The notes: generated by a model from the letters alone, not told the origin. Numbered from the stretch's first letter, positions 41,749-51,682 are shown. The stretch is DNA of 53,809 nt from Ligilactobacillus ubinensis (GCF_024160875.1 NZ_JAIULA010000020.1:1-53809); one strand, 5' to 3'. Program-made: numbers and translations.

Positions 41749-42077
41749 ATCATTATTTTTTTGCAATTCCACAAAAATCACTTGAATTGCAAAATTCCTT
41801 TCTTAAAAATGTTCAATTTTTTTATCTCATATTGTGATTGACCTCACTTCTAACTATTTAGTTATTTATCACTAGTTAGAACACAATATATTCCTATACT
41901 TCAAGCGTATTCATTTTTGCTTCATTTAGCAAGTCTTTTTTACTGAATAAAAAAATTTTTAATTGTGTTGTTTTTCACTTTTTGGTAAGGACCAATTATA
42001 AAAAAGCAAGCCCCAACTCTTGTAATCGGATTCCTCGAAGAATATAATTAACTGTAGAAAAGTAAGGAGGAACTTTA
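41749..42077. other. divergent intergenic region with a structured element
   Basis: It separates the GH13 protein and the dehydrogenase. It holds the dyad at 41829-41889 and a TTGG...CCAA hairpin near 41981-41994, close to the dehydrogenase promoter. Confidence 0.45.
41829..41889. promoter_or_regulatory. two-step dyad, possible regulatory hairpin
   Basis: 5' arm ATATTGTG, 11 unpaired nt, then TTCTAACTA. 3' arm TAGTTAGAA directly joined to CACAATAT. Both pairs are perfect, giving 17 bp with one bulge. It lies about 80 bp upstream of the GH13 gene and 190 bp upstream of the dehydrogenase gene. It may be an operator or RNA element. Confidence 0.4.
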
Positions 42078-43448
42078 ATGGCTTATAAAACAACTTATCC
42101 ATACACAAATGAAATCTTACATGAATTTGAGAATGCTACAGATACCGAACTTGAGCAAGCATTAGCTAATGGACATGCTCTTTACAAAAAATGGCGTGAT
42201 GAAGATATCTCTGAAAGAAAAGCAATTCTTCATCAGGTGGCCACATTATTACGCAAAGACAAACGTAAATATGCTGAAGTAATGACAAAAGATATGGGTA
42301 AACTTCTCACAGAATCCGAAGGTGAAGTTGAACTCTGTGCTACTATCGCTGATTATTTTGCTGATAAAGCCGAAGAGTTTCTAAAACCTGTTCCTTTAGA
42401 AACTGCTGCTGGTTCTGCTTACTATTTAAAACAGGCAACTGGTGTTTTAGTTGCTGTAGAGCCTTGGAATTTCCCACTATATCAAATCATGCGTGTTTTT
42501 GCGCCTAACTTTATGGTTGGTAATCCAATGATTTTAAAGCATGCTTCAATCTGTCCTGCATCAGCTGCTGCCTTTGAAGATTTAGTGCTTGAAGCAGGCG
42601 CTCCTGTTGGTAGTTTCAAAAATCTCTTCATCAGTTATGATCAGGTTTCCAAAGCAATTGCAGACCCTCGCGTAGCTGGTGTTTGTTTAACTGGCTCTGA
42701 GCGTGGTGGCGCAAGTGTTGCTGCTGAAGCTGGTAAGAACTTGAAAAAATCATCGTTGGAACTTGGCGGAAATGATGCCTTCATTATCTTAGATGATGCT
42801 GATTGGGATGAAGTTAAAAAAACAATTCCAGCTGCTCGCTTATACAATGCTGGTCAAGTATGTACTTCTTCCAAACGTTTTATTGTCTTGGCAGATAAAT
42901 ATGAAGAATTTCTTGAAATAGCTAAAGAAGCTTTTTCTCAAGCTAAATGGGGTGACCCAATGGATCCCAAAACAACACTGGCACCTCTTTCGTCAGCTGC
43001 GGCTAAGCGCAAGGTCTTATCCCAAATTGATTTAGCTGTTGAAAATGGCGCAGATGTCGTTTATGGTAATGAACCAATTGATCATCCTGGATACTTTGTA
43101 ATGCCTACTATTTTAACTAATATTACTAAAGATAATCCTATCTATAATCAAGAAATCTTTGGTCCTGTAGCTTCTGTCTACAAAGTTAACAGTGAAGAAG
43201 AAGCTATCGCCTTAGCTAATGATTCTAGCTACGGACTAGGCGGTACCGTCTTTAGTAGCAATCCTGAGCACGCTGCTAAAGTTGCTGCTAAAATAGAAAC
43301 TGGTATGTCTTTCATCAACTCTGGCTGGGCTTCATTACCTGAATTGCCTTTTGGCGGTATCAAAAATTCCGGCTATGGTCGTGAAATGAGCCAAATTGGG
43401 TTTAACGCTTTTGTTAATGAACATCTCGTTTTCACACCTAATAAATAA
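42078..43448 (+). CDS. aldehyde dehydrogenase, succinate-semialdehyde type
   Basis: 456 aa. EPWNFPLYQ (about 127-135), the general base Glu in LELGGNDAF (about 228-236), and the catalytic Cys in NAGQVCTSSKR (about 259-269) are all present. The short length and these motifs fit the GabD/Sad branch, which oxidises succinate semialdehyde with NAD(P)+. Other small aldehydes are possible. AAGGAGG precedes the ATG, and a terminator follows at 43479. No GABA genes are nearby. Confidence 0.88.
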   Translation: MAYKTTYPYTNEILHEFENATDTELEQALANGHALYKKWRDEDISERKAILHQVATLLRKDKRKYAEVMTKDMGKLLTESEGEVELCATIADYFADKAEEFLKPVPLETAAGSAYYLKQATGVLVAVEPWNFPLYQIMRVFAPNFMVGNPMILKHASICPASAAAFEDLVLEAGAPVGSFKNLFISYDQVSKAIADPRVAGVCLTGSERGGASVAAEAGKNLKKSSLELGGNDAFIILDDADWDEVKKTIPAARLYNAGQVCTSSKRFIVLADKYEEFLEIAKEAFSQAKWGDPMDPKTTLAPLSSAAAKRKVLSQIDLAVENGADVVYGNEPIDHPGYFVMPTILTNITKDNPIYNQEIFGPVASVYKVNSEEEAIALANDSSYGLGGTVFSSNPEHAAKVAAKIETGMSFINSGWASLPELPFGGIKNSGYGREMSQIGFNAFVNEHLVFTPNK

Positions 43449-43478
43449 AATTTTAACTAATTAACTGAGATTCAGATA

Positions 43479-43520
43479 AAATTCCCTTTTGCAAAACAAA
43501 ACGCAAAGGGGAATTTTTGT
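43479..43520 (+). terminator. terminator of the dehydrogenase gene
   Basis: AAATTCCC-TTTGC arms pair with GCAAA-GGGAATTT (one bulged pair), then a T run. Confidence 0.75.
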
Positions 43521-43609
43521 CGTCGCTATTATTTATAAATTCACTTGACAATAGTCAACTAAAATCTATAATTAAATCAGCTTATAAGCCTTAGAATGGA
43601 GTGTTTACA

Positions 43610-43954
43610 ATGAAAAAACCTTTGCTAAAGATTTTAGATATCTGTCTATCAATTACCTTTATCTTAATGATTTTTTGCTTTGCTTTTTTAACACTTACTT
43701 TTTTTGGCACACAACATGCAAAACTCGCCACTATTTTGATTTTAGTTTGTGTCGAAATCATACTTGGTCTTTCAGTTTACCGGCAACGACTCGCCCGTCC
43801 TGAAGCTAGAGGATTTAATGAACCTTTACTTATCCCCAAAACTATCTCCGGAATGGGTTGGTCTATTAATTCTTGTAATCCGCTTGGATTAGTTCTTAAT
43901 ATCTTGTTAGGAATTTCAATTTTATTCATAATTGGAAAAGTATTTCTTAGTTAA
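43610..43954 (+). CDS. hypothetical small membrane protein
   Basis: 114 aa from MKKPLLKILD, with TGGAG 8-9 nt upstream (a GTG three codons earlier is possible). There are about three membrane segments (near 10-30, 38-55 and 92-112) and a basic, proline-containing loop (YRQRLARPEARGF). I do not recognise the family. It ends before a terminator shared with the convergent MATE gene. Confidence 0.6.
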   Translation: MKKPLLKILDICLSITFILMIFCFAFLTLTFFGTQHAKLATILILVCVEIILGLSVYRQRLARPEARGFNEPLLIPKTISGMGWSINSCNPLGLVLNILLGISILFIIGKVFLS

Positions 43955-43967
43955 TACTATTTAATTT

Positions 43968-44004
43968 AGTTGGCAGCTGTTTAATTCTAGTAGCCAACTT
44001 TTTA
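43968..44004. terminator. terminator between convergent genes
   Basis: AGTTGGC and GCCAACT arms with an 18-nt loop, then TTTTTATTT. Confidence 0.55.
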
Positions 44005-45321
44005 TTTATTCGTTACTTTCAAATCAGTTTTTGCAAATTTGAAAATATAATAATAAGACAGCCCTAACATTAGAATTCGTGCTAATAATTCAGCACTCCA
44101 AAAAGCATTAGTTGCTAAAGGTTGTAATAAGATATATATTCCCATAACCTTTACTATCAATTCGCCTACATTACAATACAGGTATTCCTTCATATGCACC
44201 ATGCTACGTAACAAACCTTCATTCAAAAATTTAAAGATGCTTACTAATTGAATTACATTAAACGCTACTAAATATGTTTTGAAAAACAAAAATGCCGGTT
44301 GATGTTCAGCAACATCAAAAAAAACACCCGCAATCATTGGTGCAATTAATACCGAAAGAATTGCCATTGTTCCGACATATCCCAAAGAATAAACAGCACA
44401 CCATTTATAAGTTGCTTGAATTGCTTTTATTTTTTTAGCCGTCAGCATTTGCGCCCCCAAAATAGTCAATGTCTGCGCGAATCCAATTAAAACAATCCGT
44501 GCTAATTCCATTACCTTAGAAATTGCTACATAGCCAATAATTATTTCATTTCCAAAAGGATTGATCCAGGCCTGAACAAGTGTGATTGCAAAAGTAATCG
44601 CAAATTGTTGAAAAATGTAAGGTAAAGCTATCCGCATTATTTCAAATAGCTCTCCTTTTTCTAAATTAAGCTTAACTTCTGTCTTGTTTAAATATCCCTT
44701 CAATAATTTCAAAGTATACATCATGACAAGTGCTTGTGCTAAAACCGTTCCTAAAGCTGAACCTGCAACTGATAAATGACAAATTATAATAAAAAAGAGA
44801 TTTAATATCAGGTTTAACCCGCTCGAGCCTAGTAGGAGATAAAAACTTTGTTTCGTTTTTTCATTGGCAATTAAAACTGCCCGGGCAATATCGTAAATGT
44901 AAATAAAGGGCAAGCCTATTAGATAGATCCTCCCATAAATTAAAGCGTATTGCATTAGATGTTTGGGTAAATTAATCCAGTTTAAAGCAAATGGAAAAAT
45001 ATAATAACCTAAAACTGCCATTCCAATTCCTGCAAGACCACCAATAAAAATAATATTTACCGCTTTTGCTGCCCAATTTTCTTGCTTACCAATTAATCTC
45101 GCAACTATAATCTCAACTGCCATTTCAAAACCACCAGATACAACTAAAAAAAGAATTACGATATTAGCTGCATTACCAACCGCAGCTAACTGATTTGCTC
45201 CAATAAAATTGCCTATTATTGCCATATCAACAACACTATACAGTTGTTGCACAAATAGTCCGCTAATAATAGGTATCGCAAAAAAAATGATGCGGCGGCG
45301 TAAAATTAATGACTCCTTCAT
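44002..45321 (-). CDS. MATE family efflux transporter
   Basis: About 439 aa from MKESLILRRR, with AGAGGTAAG before the ATG. Twelve membrane segments in two similar halves, with IPIISGLFVQQLYSVVDMAIIG at the N-terminus (IPIISGLFVQQL, VDMAIIG) and the matching A/PYIFQQFAITFA region in the second half. MATE pumps export drugs or metabolites using H+ or Na+. The divergent MerR-type gene 72 bp away, with its dyad in the promoter, is the probable regulator. Confidence 0.92.
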   Translation of the reverse strand: MKESLILRRRIIFFAIPIISGLFVQQLYSVVDMAIIGNFIGANQLAAVGNAANIVILFLVVSGGFEMAVEIIVARLIGKQENWAAKAVNIIFIGGLAGIGMAVLGYYIFPFALNWINLPKHLMQYALIYGRIYLIGLPFIYIYDIARAVLIANEKTKQSFYLLLGSSGLNLILNLFFIIICHLSVAGSALGTVLAQALVMMYTLKLLKGYLNKTEVKLNLEKGELFEIMRIALPYIFQQFAITFAITLVQAWINPFGNEIIIGYVAISKVMELARIVLIGFAQTLTILGAQMLTAKKIKAIQATYKWCAVYSLGYVGTMAILSVLIAPMIAGVFFDVAEHQPAFLFFKTYLVAFNVIQLVSIFKFLNEGLLRSMVHMKEYLYCNVGELIVKVMGIYILLQPLATNAFWSAELLARILMLGLSYYYIFKFAKTDLKVTNK

Positions 45322-45350
45322 TTTCTTACCTCTTTTCAAATGCTATACTA

Positions 45351-45381
45351 TTTATAAACTATTCCCTAGGGTTATAGTCAA
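45351..45381 (-). promoter_or_regulatory. MerR-type promoter of the MATE gene
   Basis: TTGACT (45376-45381), a 19-bp spacer and TATAAA (45351-45356) on the minus strand. The spacer contains CTATAACCCTAGGGAATAG, which is almost perfectly symmetric. An over-long spacer holding a dyad is the hallmark of promoters activated by MerR regulators. Confidence 0.75.
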
Positions 45382-45393
45382 GGAGGAATTATT

Positions 45394-46128
45394 TTGGAAG
45401 AACTAACTAGCGGAGCATTTGCCAAACTATGCCATATCAGTAAAAAAACTTTATTTCTGTATGACAAGTTGGACTTGTTAAAACCCATCCGTATTGGAGA
45501 AAATAATTATCGTTACTATACCCTGGAACAAGCCGATCGTTTAAGTACGATTAAGTTATTACAGGAATTAGGCAGTAGCCTCACAGAAATTAGCAATTTT
45601 TTTAATCTACCGACATTAGAAAATAAAGCCGCCTTTTTGGCTACCCAACATCTCAAATTACAACAGAAACTCCACACTATTAATACGATGGATAAACAGT
45701 TAAACTTTTTAATCCACAGACTACATCATTTTGAAAAAATAGGTGAAAATACTTTCTTTACGGAAACTTTAACCGCTCCTGAGTATTACTTTGTTACTAA
45801 AATGGATCCTGGTTTCATCCTAAACTCACTTGATTATGGTATCCAATATGGTGTCCTTTTCAATGACAACAGCGATTCCAATAAACTCACTGTTTTTAAA
45901 CAGGTTGCTTCCCAAAATGCCAATTATATTAAACCCATCGGTAACTACCTTTGCGTTTATAAAGTGCTCAAAAATGAAGAAATGACAACTAGTGTTCTAA
46001 ATGTCAGGAAACAAATGCAAGCTATTGCTAAATTAGAAGGTCCGCTATACCAAGAAGATTACTGCAGCACAATCGCAGAGATAGATAACAAAGTTGTTAT
46101 CAAATTTTCTTGTAAATTATCCAACTAA
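45394..46128 (+). CDS. MerR family regulator with effector domain
   Basis: 244 aa from a TTG start preceded by AGGAGG. The N-terminal MerR HTH (GAFAKLCHISKKTLFLYDKLDLLKP, in parts GAFAKLCHISKKTLFLYDKL) and wing (NYRYYTLEQADRL) are followed by a coiled dimerisation helix (about 75-115) and a GyrI-like effector-binding domain. BltR/BmrR relatives sense drugs and activate efflux genes. The divergent MATE gene with a 19-bp-spacer promoter fits this role. Confidence 0.9.
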   Translation: MEELTSGAFAKLCHISKKTLFLYDKLDLLKPIRIGENNYRYYTLEQADRLSTIKLLQELGSSLTEISNFFNLPTLENKAAFLATQHLKLQQKLHTINTMDKQLNFLIHRLHHFEKIGENTFFTETLTAPEYYFVTKMDPGFILNSLDYGIQYGVLFNDNSDSNKLTVFKQVASQNANYIKPIGNYLCVYKVLKNEEMTTSVLNVRKQMQAIAKLEGPLYQEDYCSTIAEIDNKVVIKFSCKLSN

Positions 46129-46144
46129 ATGAGAGTAAGACAAA

Positions 46145-46310
46145 AAATAATTAGCTAGAGATCCTTGATGCCATGAAACAGATACCCTCTAGAGGGCGGG
46201 GTGCTTGGTTTACAAGGTTAAACGCGACTAACTGTCTTTGGATAAACATTTTAGCACCATATATTCATAAGCAAAAAGAGCCTAAGACTTTTGTCCTAGA
46301 CTCAACCTGA
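46145..46310 (+). repeat. intergenic repeat family, member 2
   Basis: Diverged relative of 32890-33050 (AACATTTTAGCACCATATATT block and terminal GAGCCTAAGAC...GTCCTAGACTC hairpin). It also contains a CCCTCTAGAGGG palindrome near 46187. It lies between the convergent MerR and flavodoxin genes. Confidence 0.5.
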
Positions 46311-46337
46311 GCTTACTTTTAACATATTGTTTCCCCA

Positions 46338-46760
46338 CTAAATTTCACGTTTCTCAATTTTTACACCATGTTTTTGGGCTAACTCTGTAATCTCACACAT
46401 AGTTGCACGTAACGGTTCTTCAATAACTTCAGAAAAAGGAATTACTGTCTTTCCTTCTAAATTGAAGGAACTAAAAAATGCATGCACAATCATTGGAATA
46501 TGAGCACCAAAGACGGAAGGATACCCTAGATAGATCTCATTGTATTTTTTTAAATCGGGTATCTGCGTTTTTAGTTCTGGAACATGATGTAATCTAATCT
46601 CTTTTTCAATGGCAATCCTGCGCTCATCATATTTTTCTGGATATGGATTACGCGGCTCTAATCGAATTAGATCGGCATCTTTTTCATAGCATAAACGTTT
46701 AACTTCGCTGGCAACATTATCTGAAAACGAAAAATAAACAATCAATATATCCCTTGACAT
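46338..46760 (-). CDS. flavodoxin-like protein
   Basis: 140 aa. The FMN phosphate loop region is VYFSFSDN (about 9-16, normally S-x-T/S-G-N-T), followed by RLEPRNPYPEKYDERRIAIEKE and LGYPSVFGAHIPM, typical of the Flavodoxin_4 type. The Ser/Asn loop lacks the usual Gly-Asn-Thr, so FMN binding may be weak. AGGAGA precedes the ATG. The gene stands alone. Confidence 0.75.
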   Translation of the reverse strand: MSRDILIVYFSFSDNVASEVKRLCYEKDADLIRLEPRNPYPEKYDERRIAIEKEIRLHHVPELKTQIPDLKKYNEIYLGYPSVFGAHIPMIVHAFFSSFNLEGKTVIPFSEVIEEPLRATMCEITELAQKHGVKIEKREI

Positions 46761-46826
46761 TTTAATCTTCTCCTTTCTTTATTCTAATTATATTTTAAAG
46801 CTTAAAGTCAAATTTATAAAGCAAAA

Positions 46827-46880
46827 AACAACTCTATCTTAAAAGAACTTACTTTTAAAAATAGAGTTGTTACTTTTACT
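46827..46880 (-). terminator. terminator of scrA
   Basis: 11-bp perfect arms AACAACTCTAT and ATAGAGTTGTT plus inner AAAAG/CTTTT. The flanking A/T runs allow use in either direction. Confidence 0.75.
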
Positions 46881-46886
46881 ACTATT

Positions 46887-48842
46887 CTATTGTATTGTTA
46901 CTGCTACTAAATTATCACCATGTTTAACTTCTGTAACATTTACACGATCAACACTAGCATAATTTCCTGTATTTGTAACAACTACCATTACTGTTGGATC
47001 ATATCCTGCTGCTTTTACTTGGGTTACATCGACAGTTCCCAACTTATCACCTTGCTTAACTTTTTGTCCTTGTTTTACAAAGCTTTCAAAATGGGCACCT
47101 TTTAAATTAACTGTATCAATTCCAATATGAATTAAAACTTCGGCACCATTATCTGACTTCAAGCCATAGGCATGTTTTGTTTCATATGCAACTGTTACTT
47201 CACCATCTACAGGCGCATATATTGTCCCATCAGTTGGTATAATCGCAGCACCATCACCCATTAATTTTGTTGAGAAGACTTGATCATTAACTTCGCTTAA
47301 TGGTTGAACTGTGCCAGTAACAGGTGAAGCAATATCTTCATTAGCTACATCAGCTACTTGTGCTACCATCTCTTTTGCTACTTGTGTTTCTGAATTTGTT
47401 ACACTTGCTGTTGCAATTGGACTTGTTGTTGCTACTTCAGGCTCTAATTGATCTTTATGTGCTTTACCATAGATAAAGGTAAGTGTAAACGCAACGGCAA
47501 AACTAATTAATTCACATACTATATAAATTGGAATCGACTTTGCATTAATTGACAAGAAACCAAGAAATGCAGCTGATCCTAATGAAACGGCAATTACATG
47601 TGTTAACCCTGCAAGTGCAGATGCAATTCCTGACCCAATTAAAGCACAGAAGAATGGGAAACGATATTTCAAGTTAACCCCAAACAAAGCTGGTTCTGTA
47701 ATTCCCAAACAAGCAGATACCGTCGCTGATGAGGCAAGCCCCTTCATCTTCTTGTTTTTTGTTAACATAAAAATTGCAAAACATGCAGCCCCTTGGGCAA
47801 CATTAGCCATTGAAGCTACAACGAAAATAAAATCACCATAACCTGTATGATTCTGGGTAAAAGCTGTTATTAATTGTGTTTCTATTGCTGGGAAAGCTTG
47901 ATGTAATCCCGTTAAAACAATAGGCGAATATACTAAACCAAAAATACCTGTTCCGACAAAACCTAATGTATCATATAACCAAACAATTCCAGATGTAATT
48001 GCATCTGATAATCCACGCATAACTGGTCCAACAATAATAAATGTTAAAAAGCCAGTTACCATTAAAGAAATAAGTGGCGTAAATGTAAAGTCAACTGCAG
48101 CTGGCAATTTTTTATGCAACCATTTTTCTAAAACGGATAAAATATATACAGCTGCTAAAACAGGAATAACTTGATACTGATAGTTAGCTTGAGAAACTTG
48201 CATTCCAAAGATATTCCAGTACTTGCCATCAACTAAACCTGGTGTGGTCATAATCATCCCAACAGCAGCACCTAAAAAGCGATTAGCTCCAAAACGGTTC
48301 GCCGCCGATATACCAACTAAAATCGGCATAAAGATAAATGGCGCAGCGGACATAACTTGAATCATATCCGAAATGCCCTTAATTGCTGGATAAGTTGTCA
48401 CTAATGCTTTAGGACCAAACAGACCTTCTGATGTTAAAAAGTTGTTCAAAGCCATTAATAAACCACCAGCAACCAAAGCTGGAATAATTGGAACAAAAAT
48501 ATCTGATAACAGTTTAATAAATGCCATGACCGGATTGAATTTTTGACCCTTAGCTGCTATCTGTTTTAGATCATCAGTTGAAGCCTCTGATAAACCAGTT
48601 TGCTTAATCAATTCATCATAGACATAGTTAACGTCTCCAGGCCCAATGATGATTTGATATTGACCATTCGTTTTAAATGTTCCCTTGACATCATCTTGGT
48701 TATCTAATGCACCTTGATCAACCTTTCCATCGTCCTTTAAAACTAAACGCAAACGGGTTGCACAGTGCGCTGCCGCAACCATATTATCCCGTCCAACAGC
48801 TTGAATCACGTCAGAAGCAACTTTCTTATAATTCATTGCCAT
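46887..48842 (-). CDS. PTS sucrose transporter EIIBCA
   Basis: 651 aa. EIIB with the phosphorylated Cys in [14 protein letters not shown] (about residue 27), EIIC with ten or so membrane segments, a Thr/Val/Ala-rich linker (about 470-510) and a C-terminal EIIA with His in [14 protein letters not shown] (about residue 577). It imports sucrose as sucrose-6-phosphate. The divergent scrB-scrR and the shared operator region identify the sugar. AAAGGAGAG precedes the ATG. Confidence 0.94.
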   Translation of the reverse strand: MAMNYKKVASDVIQAVGRDNMVAAAHCATRLRLVLKDDGKVDQGALDNQDDVKGTFKTNGQYQIIIGPGDVNYVYDELIKQTGLSEASTDDLKQIAAKGQKFNPVMAFIKLLSDIFVPIIPALVAGGLLMALNNFLTSEGLFGPKALVTTYPAIKGISDMIQVMSAAPFIFMPILVGISAANRFGANRFLGAAVGMIMTTPGLVDGKYWNIFGMQVSQANYQYQVIPVLAAVYILSVLEKWLHKKLPAAVDFTFTPLISLMVTGFLTFIIVGPVMRGLSDAITSGIVWLYDTLGFVGTGIFGLVYSPIVLTGLHQAFPAIETQLITAFTQNHTGYGDFIFVVASMANVAQGAACFAIFMLTKNKKMKGLASSATVSACLGITEPALFGVNLKYRFPFFCALIGSGIASALAGLTHVIAVSLGSAAFLGFLSINAKSIPIYIVCELISFAVAFTLTFIYGKAHKDQLEPEVATTSPIATASVTNSETQVAKEMVAQVADVANEDIASPVTGTVQPLSEVNDQVFSTKLMGDGAAIIPTDGTIYAPVDGEVTVAYETKHAYGLKSDNGAEVLIHIGIDTVNLKGAHFESFVKQGQKVKQGDKLGTVDVTQVKAAGYDPTVMVVVTNTGNYASVDRVNVTEVKHGDNLVAVTIQ

Positions 48843-48890
48843 TATACAACACTCTCCTTTGATTGAAAAAATTCACTAAAAATAATTGCA

Positions 48891-48921
48891 ATTGTAACCG
48901 ATTCCGGTTATCTACAATTAT
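48891..48921. promoter_or_regulatory. ScrR-type operator
   Basis: TAACCG and CGGTTA (4-nt spacer) form the core dyad, and AATTGTA...TACAATT extend it. It sits 50-80 bp before scrA, where a LacI-family repressor such as ScrR would act. Confidence 0.6.
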
Positions 48922-49041
48922 TATGATAACGCATTCTCAAAATATGTCAATCGTTTATCACAAAATTTTATTAAAAGAATTATACTAACATATTAAACGC
49001 TGCTATACCAGATATAATTATTACTATAATATGTAGTTCGA

Positions 49042-49070
49042 TTGACACAAAAACAATTTTGAGATAAAAT
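49042..49070 (+). promoter_or_regulatory. promoter of scrB-scrR
   Basis: TTGACA (49042-49047), a 17-bp spacer and TAAAAT (49065-49070). ACAACGGTTTCAT just downstream (49084-49096) contains an ACGGTTT half resembling the scrA operator. Confidence 0.7.
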
Positions 49071-49115
49071 TTAATAGGCAAGACAACGGTTTCATATCAA
49101 GGAGGAGCATATATA

Positions 49116-50609
49116 ATGGAATGGACAAGGGAGAAGCGTTACCTACCATACAATCAATGGGACGCCGAAACATTACTGCAGCTTCAAGCGCAGGCAAATA
49201 ATTCAAAATATCAGGTTAAATACCATATTCGACCTACATCAGGTCTTATAAACGACCCAAATGGTTTTTCTTATTATAATGGAAAATGGCATGTTTTTTA
49301 TCAATCATACCCTTTTGGAGCAACACATGGTCTAAAATCTTGGGTACATATGCAATCAAGTGATTTAGTCCATTGGGAGAATTTAGGTTTGGCCCTTGGT
49401 GCTGACACAAAATATGATAGTCATGGTGCGTATTCTGGTTCAGCATTAGTGATTGATGAAAAGCTATTTTTAATGTATACCGGTAATGTACGTGATAAAA
49501 ACTGGGCACGCTTTTCCTATCAAAATGGTGCTATACTAGACAAAGATGGACAAGTAACTAAGTTACCCGAACCATTGCTAACAGCGCCTAACCACGTAAC
49601 AGAACATTTTCGTGATCCTCAGTTAATTAAACATCGGGATCAATACTATGTTTTTTTAGGTGCTCAAGATAAAACAACTTTAAGCGGTCAAGTTGCACTT
49701 TTTCGTTCTTCAGACTTACATAATTGGGATGATTTAGGTTATCTCGATTTTTCTGACGAAGTGATGGGCTATATGATTGAATGCCCTAATCTTGTTTTTG
49801 TAGATAACAAACCAGTACTTATTTTCTGTCCGCAAGGATTAGACCATGAAGTTAGTGCTTATGAAAACATCTACCCTAATATGTATATTGTAGGAGAACA
49901 ACTTAAATTTGATGCAGCTAAAATGGAAACTAACCAAAAAAGCCCACTTAATTTAGATGCTGGCTTTGACGTATATGCTACCCAAGCTTTCAATGCCCCC
50001 GATGGTAAAACTTATGCGATTAGCTGGGTTGGCTTACCTGATATTGCCTATCCAACAGATACTGAAAACTGGGCAAATTGTTTTAGCCAGGTAAAACAAC
50101 TTTCACTTGCTGAGGATGGAACTTTAATTCAACGTCCCGTACCCGAAATGGCAAATTTGCGTCATAACGGGGTAAATATCCGTACATCATCTGCTATCAA
50201 TAATGTTCAAGTAGTTCAAGATACTGCTGGACAACAATTTGAACTTAAAGTAACTATAGCTGCCAACCAGGTTGGTACTTTACATTTAGCAGCTAACTCC
50301 AATCTTAGCGAAAGTCTTAAACTAGTTTTTTCAACCGATTGTGATGCTCGTTTGACAGTTGACCGAACCACAGCTGGTATACAATATGCAACTGAATATG
50401 GTACAACTCGTGCTGTAGATCTTGTTGCTAATGAAAGTTTAGACCTTGATATTTTCATTGACGGATCCTTATTTGAGATTTTTATTAATGGTGGTCGTCA
50501 AGTAGTTACTGGGCGTTTTTTTGCCCCTACTTCAAATACCAAAGTTGCTTTTACTAGCACAAAAGCACTTGGATATTCTGGTACATACTGGCAAATCGAG
50601 CATATCTAA
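49116..50609 (+). CDS. sucrose-6-phosphate hydrolase ScrB
   Basis: 497 aa, GH32. The nucleophile motif INDPNGF (about 45-51), the stabiliser FRDPQL (about 167-172) and the acid/base ECPNL (about 226-230) are present, followed by the C-terminal beta-sandwich. It splits sucrose-6-phosphate delivered by ScrA. AAGGAGGAG lies before the ATG. It is co-transcribed with scrR, 27 bp downstream. Confidence 0.94.
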   Translation: MEWTREKRYLPYNQWDAETLLQLQAQANNSKYQVKYHIRPTSGLINDPNGFSYYNGKWHVFYQSYPFGATHGLKSWVHMQSSDLVHWENLGLALGADTKYDSHGAYSGSALVIDEKLFLMYTGNVRDKNWARFSYQNGAILDKDGQVTKLPEPLLTAPNHVTEHFRDPQLIKHRDQYYVFLGAQDKTTLSGQVALFRSSDLHNWDDLGYLDFSDEVMGYMIECPNLVFVDNKPVLIFCPQGLDHEVSAYENIYPNMYIVGEQLKFDAAKMETNQKSPLNLDAGFDVYATQAFNAPDGKTYAISWVGLPDIAYPTDTENWANCFSQVKQLSLAEDGTLIQRPVPEMANLRHNGVNIRTSSAINNVQVVQDTAGQQFELKVTIAANQVGTLHLAANSNLSESLKLVFSTDCDARLTVDRTTAGIQYATEYGTTRAVDLVANESLDLDIFIDGSLFEIFINGGRQVVTGRFFAPTSNTKVAFTSTKALGYSGTYWQIEHI

Positions 50610-50636
50610 TTCTATAGAATATGAGAGGTACTAGCT

Positions 50637-51629
50637 ATGCGACCAAAATTAACCGACGTGGCCAAACGTGCAGGTGTTTCATCTACAACTGTTTCACGTG
50701 TTATTAATAACTATGGTTATCTCAGCCAAAAAACCAAAGATAAAGTTTTTGCAGCCATGCATGACTTAAATTATCAACCCAATTCTTTAGCACGTTCCTT
50801 ACATGGTAAAAGTACCAAACTAATTGGAGTCATTTTCCCTTCAATTACTAATCCATTTTTTGCGGAGCTTGTTGAACAAATTGAAAATAAGTTTTTCAAT
50901 GCCGGTTACAAAGTAATCCTATGTAATTCTGCTGATAACAAAGAAAAAGAACGTGCCTATATCCGAATGTTAATTGCTAACCAAGTGGATGGCATTATTA
51001 CGGGCGCACATAATCTTGGGATTGATGAATATAATAAAGTCGGACTTCCGATTGTATCTTTTGACCGTAAACTTTCTGAACAAATACCTATTGTGAGTTG
51101 CGACAATTATCAAGGTGGTTGGATTGCAACTGAAGAATTATATCATGCTGGTTGTAAACATATTTATTTTTTAGGTAGTGCTATGCGCAAGGGCCATCCA
51201 ACTGATTATCGTTTGAACGGTTATCAAGATGCTATCAAAAAACTTGATTTAACCGCCCACGTTCATTCTGTTGCTTTTTCAGAATCTGCAACAATAAAAT
51301 CAGTATCAATTCGAAAATTGCTCGAAACACATAATCCTGATGGTATTATGTGCACAGATGATCTTACTGCCGTCTTAGTTTTACAAATGGCCCAAAAGCT
51401 AAATATCCGTGTTCCTCAGGATTTAAAAGTAGTTGGCTTTGACGGTACAAAGTTTATTCAAGATTATCATCCTGAATTATCAACAATAGCTCAACCAATC
51501 CCAGATATTGCAGCTTTGCTTGTTAATCTTTTACAACAACGTATCGCAGAACCAGATAAAAAACTATCTCAAACTCAATATGTTTTACCTGTAAAATTCA
51601 TTCGTAGTTCTTCAACATTTAGATTGTAG
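50637..51629 (+). CDS. sucrose operon repressor ScrR (LacI family)
   Basis: 330 aa. The N-terminal HTH and hinge are KLTDVAKRAGVSSTTVSRVI and NYQPNSLARSL, followed by the periplasmic-binding-like core. It most likely represses scrA and scrB by binding the 48891-48921 dyad and is released by a sugar phosphate. It is the last gene of the scrB transcript, with GAGAGG upstream. Confidence 0.92.
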   Translation: MRPKLTDVAKRAGVSSTTVSRVINNYGYLSQKTKDKVFAAMHDLNYQPNSLARSLHGKSTKLIGVIFPSITNPFFAELVEQIENKFFNAGYKVILCNSADNKEKERAYIRMLIANQVDGIITGAHNLGIDEYNKVGLPIVSFDRKLSEQIPIVSCDNYQGGWIATEELYHAGCKHIYFLGSAMRKGHPTDYRLNGYQDAIKKLDLTAHVHSVAFSESATIKSVSIRKLLETHNPDGIMCTDDLTAVLVLQMAQKLNIRVPQDLKVVGFDGTKFIQDYHPELSTIAQPIPDIAALLVNLLQQRIAEPDKKLSQTQYVLPVKFIRSSSTFRL

Positions 51630-51652
51630 TATTATATTGACACATTAAATTT

Positions 51653-51682
51653 TAAGAAGAGAAATCCTCTTCTTTTTTTGTA
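51653..51682 (+). terminator. terminator of scrB-scrR
   Basis: AAGAAGAG-AAATC-CTCTTCTT followed by seven T. Confidence 0.85.

Noticed and set aside
50688-50703. parS-like TGTTTCACGTG inside scrR
   Set aside because: Only 12 of 16 bases match parS and the segment encodes the conserved TTVSRV helix of the LacI HTH, which explains it.
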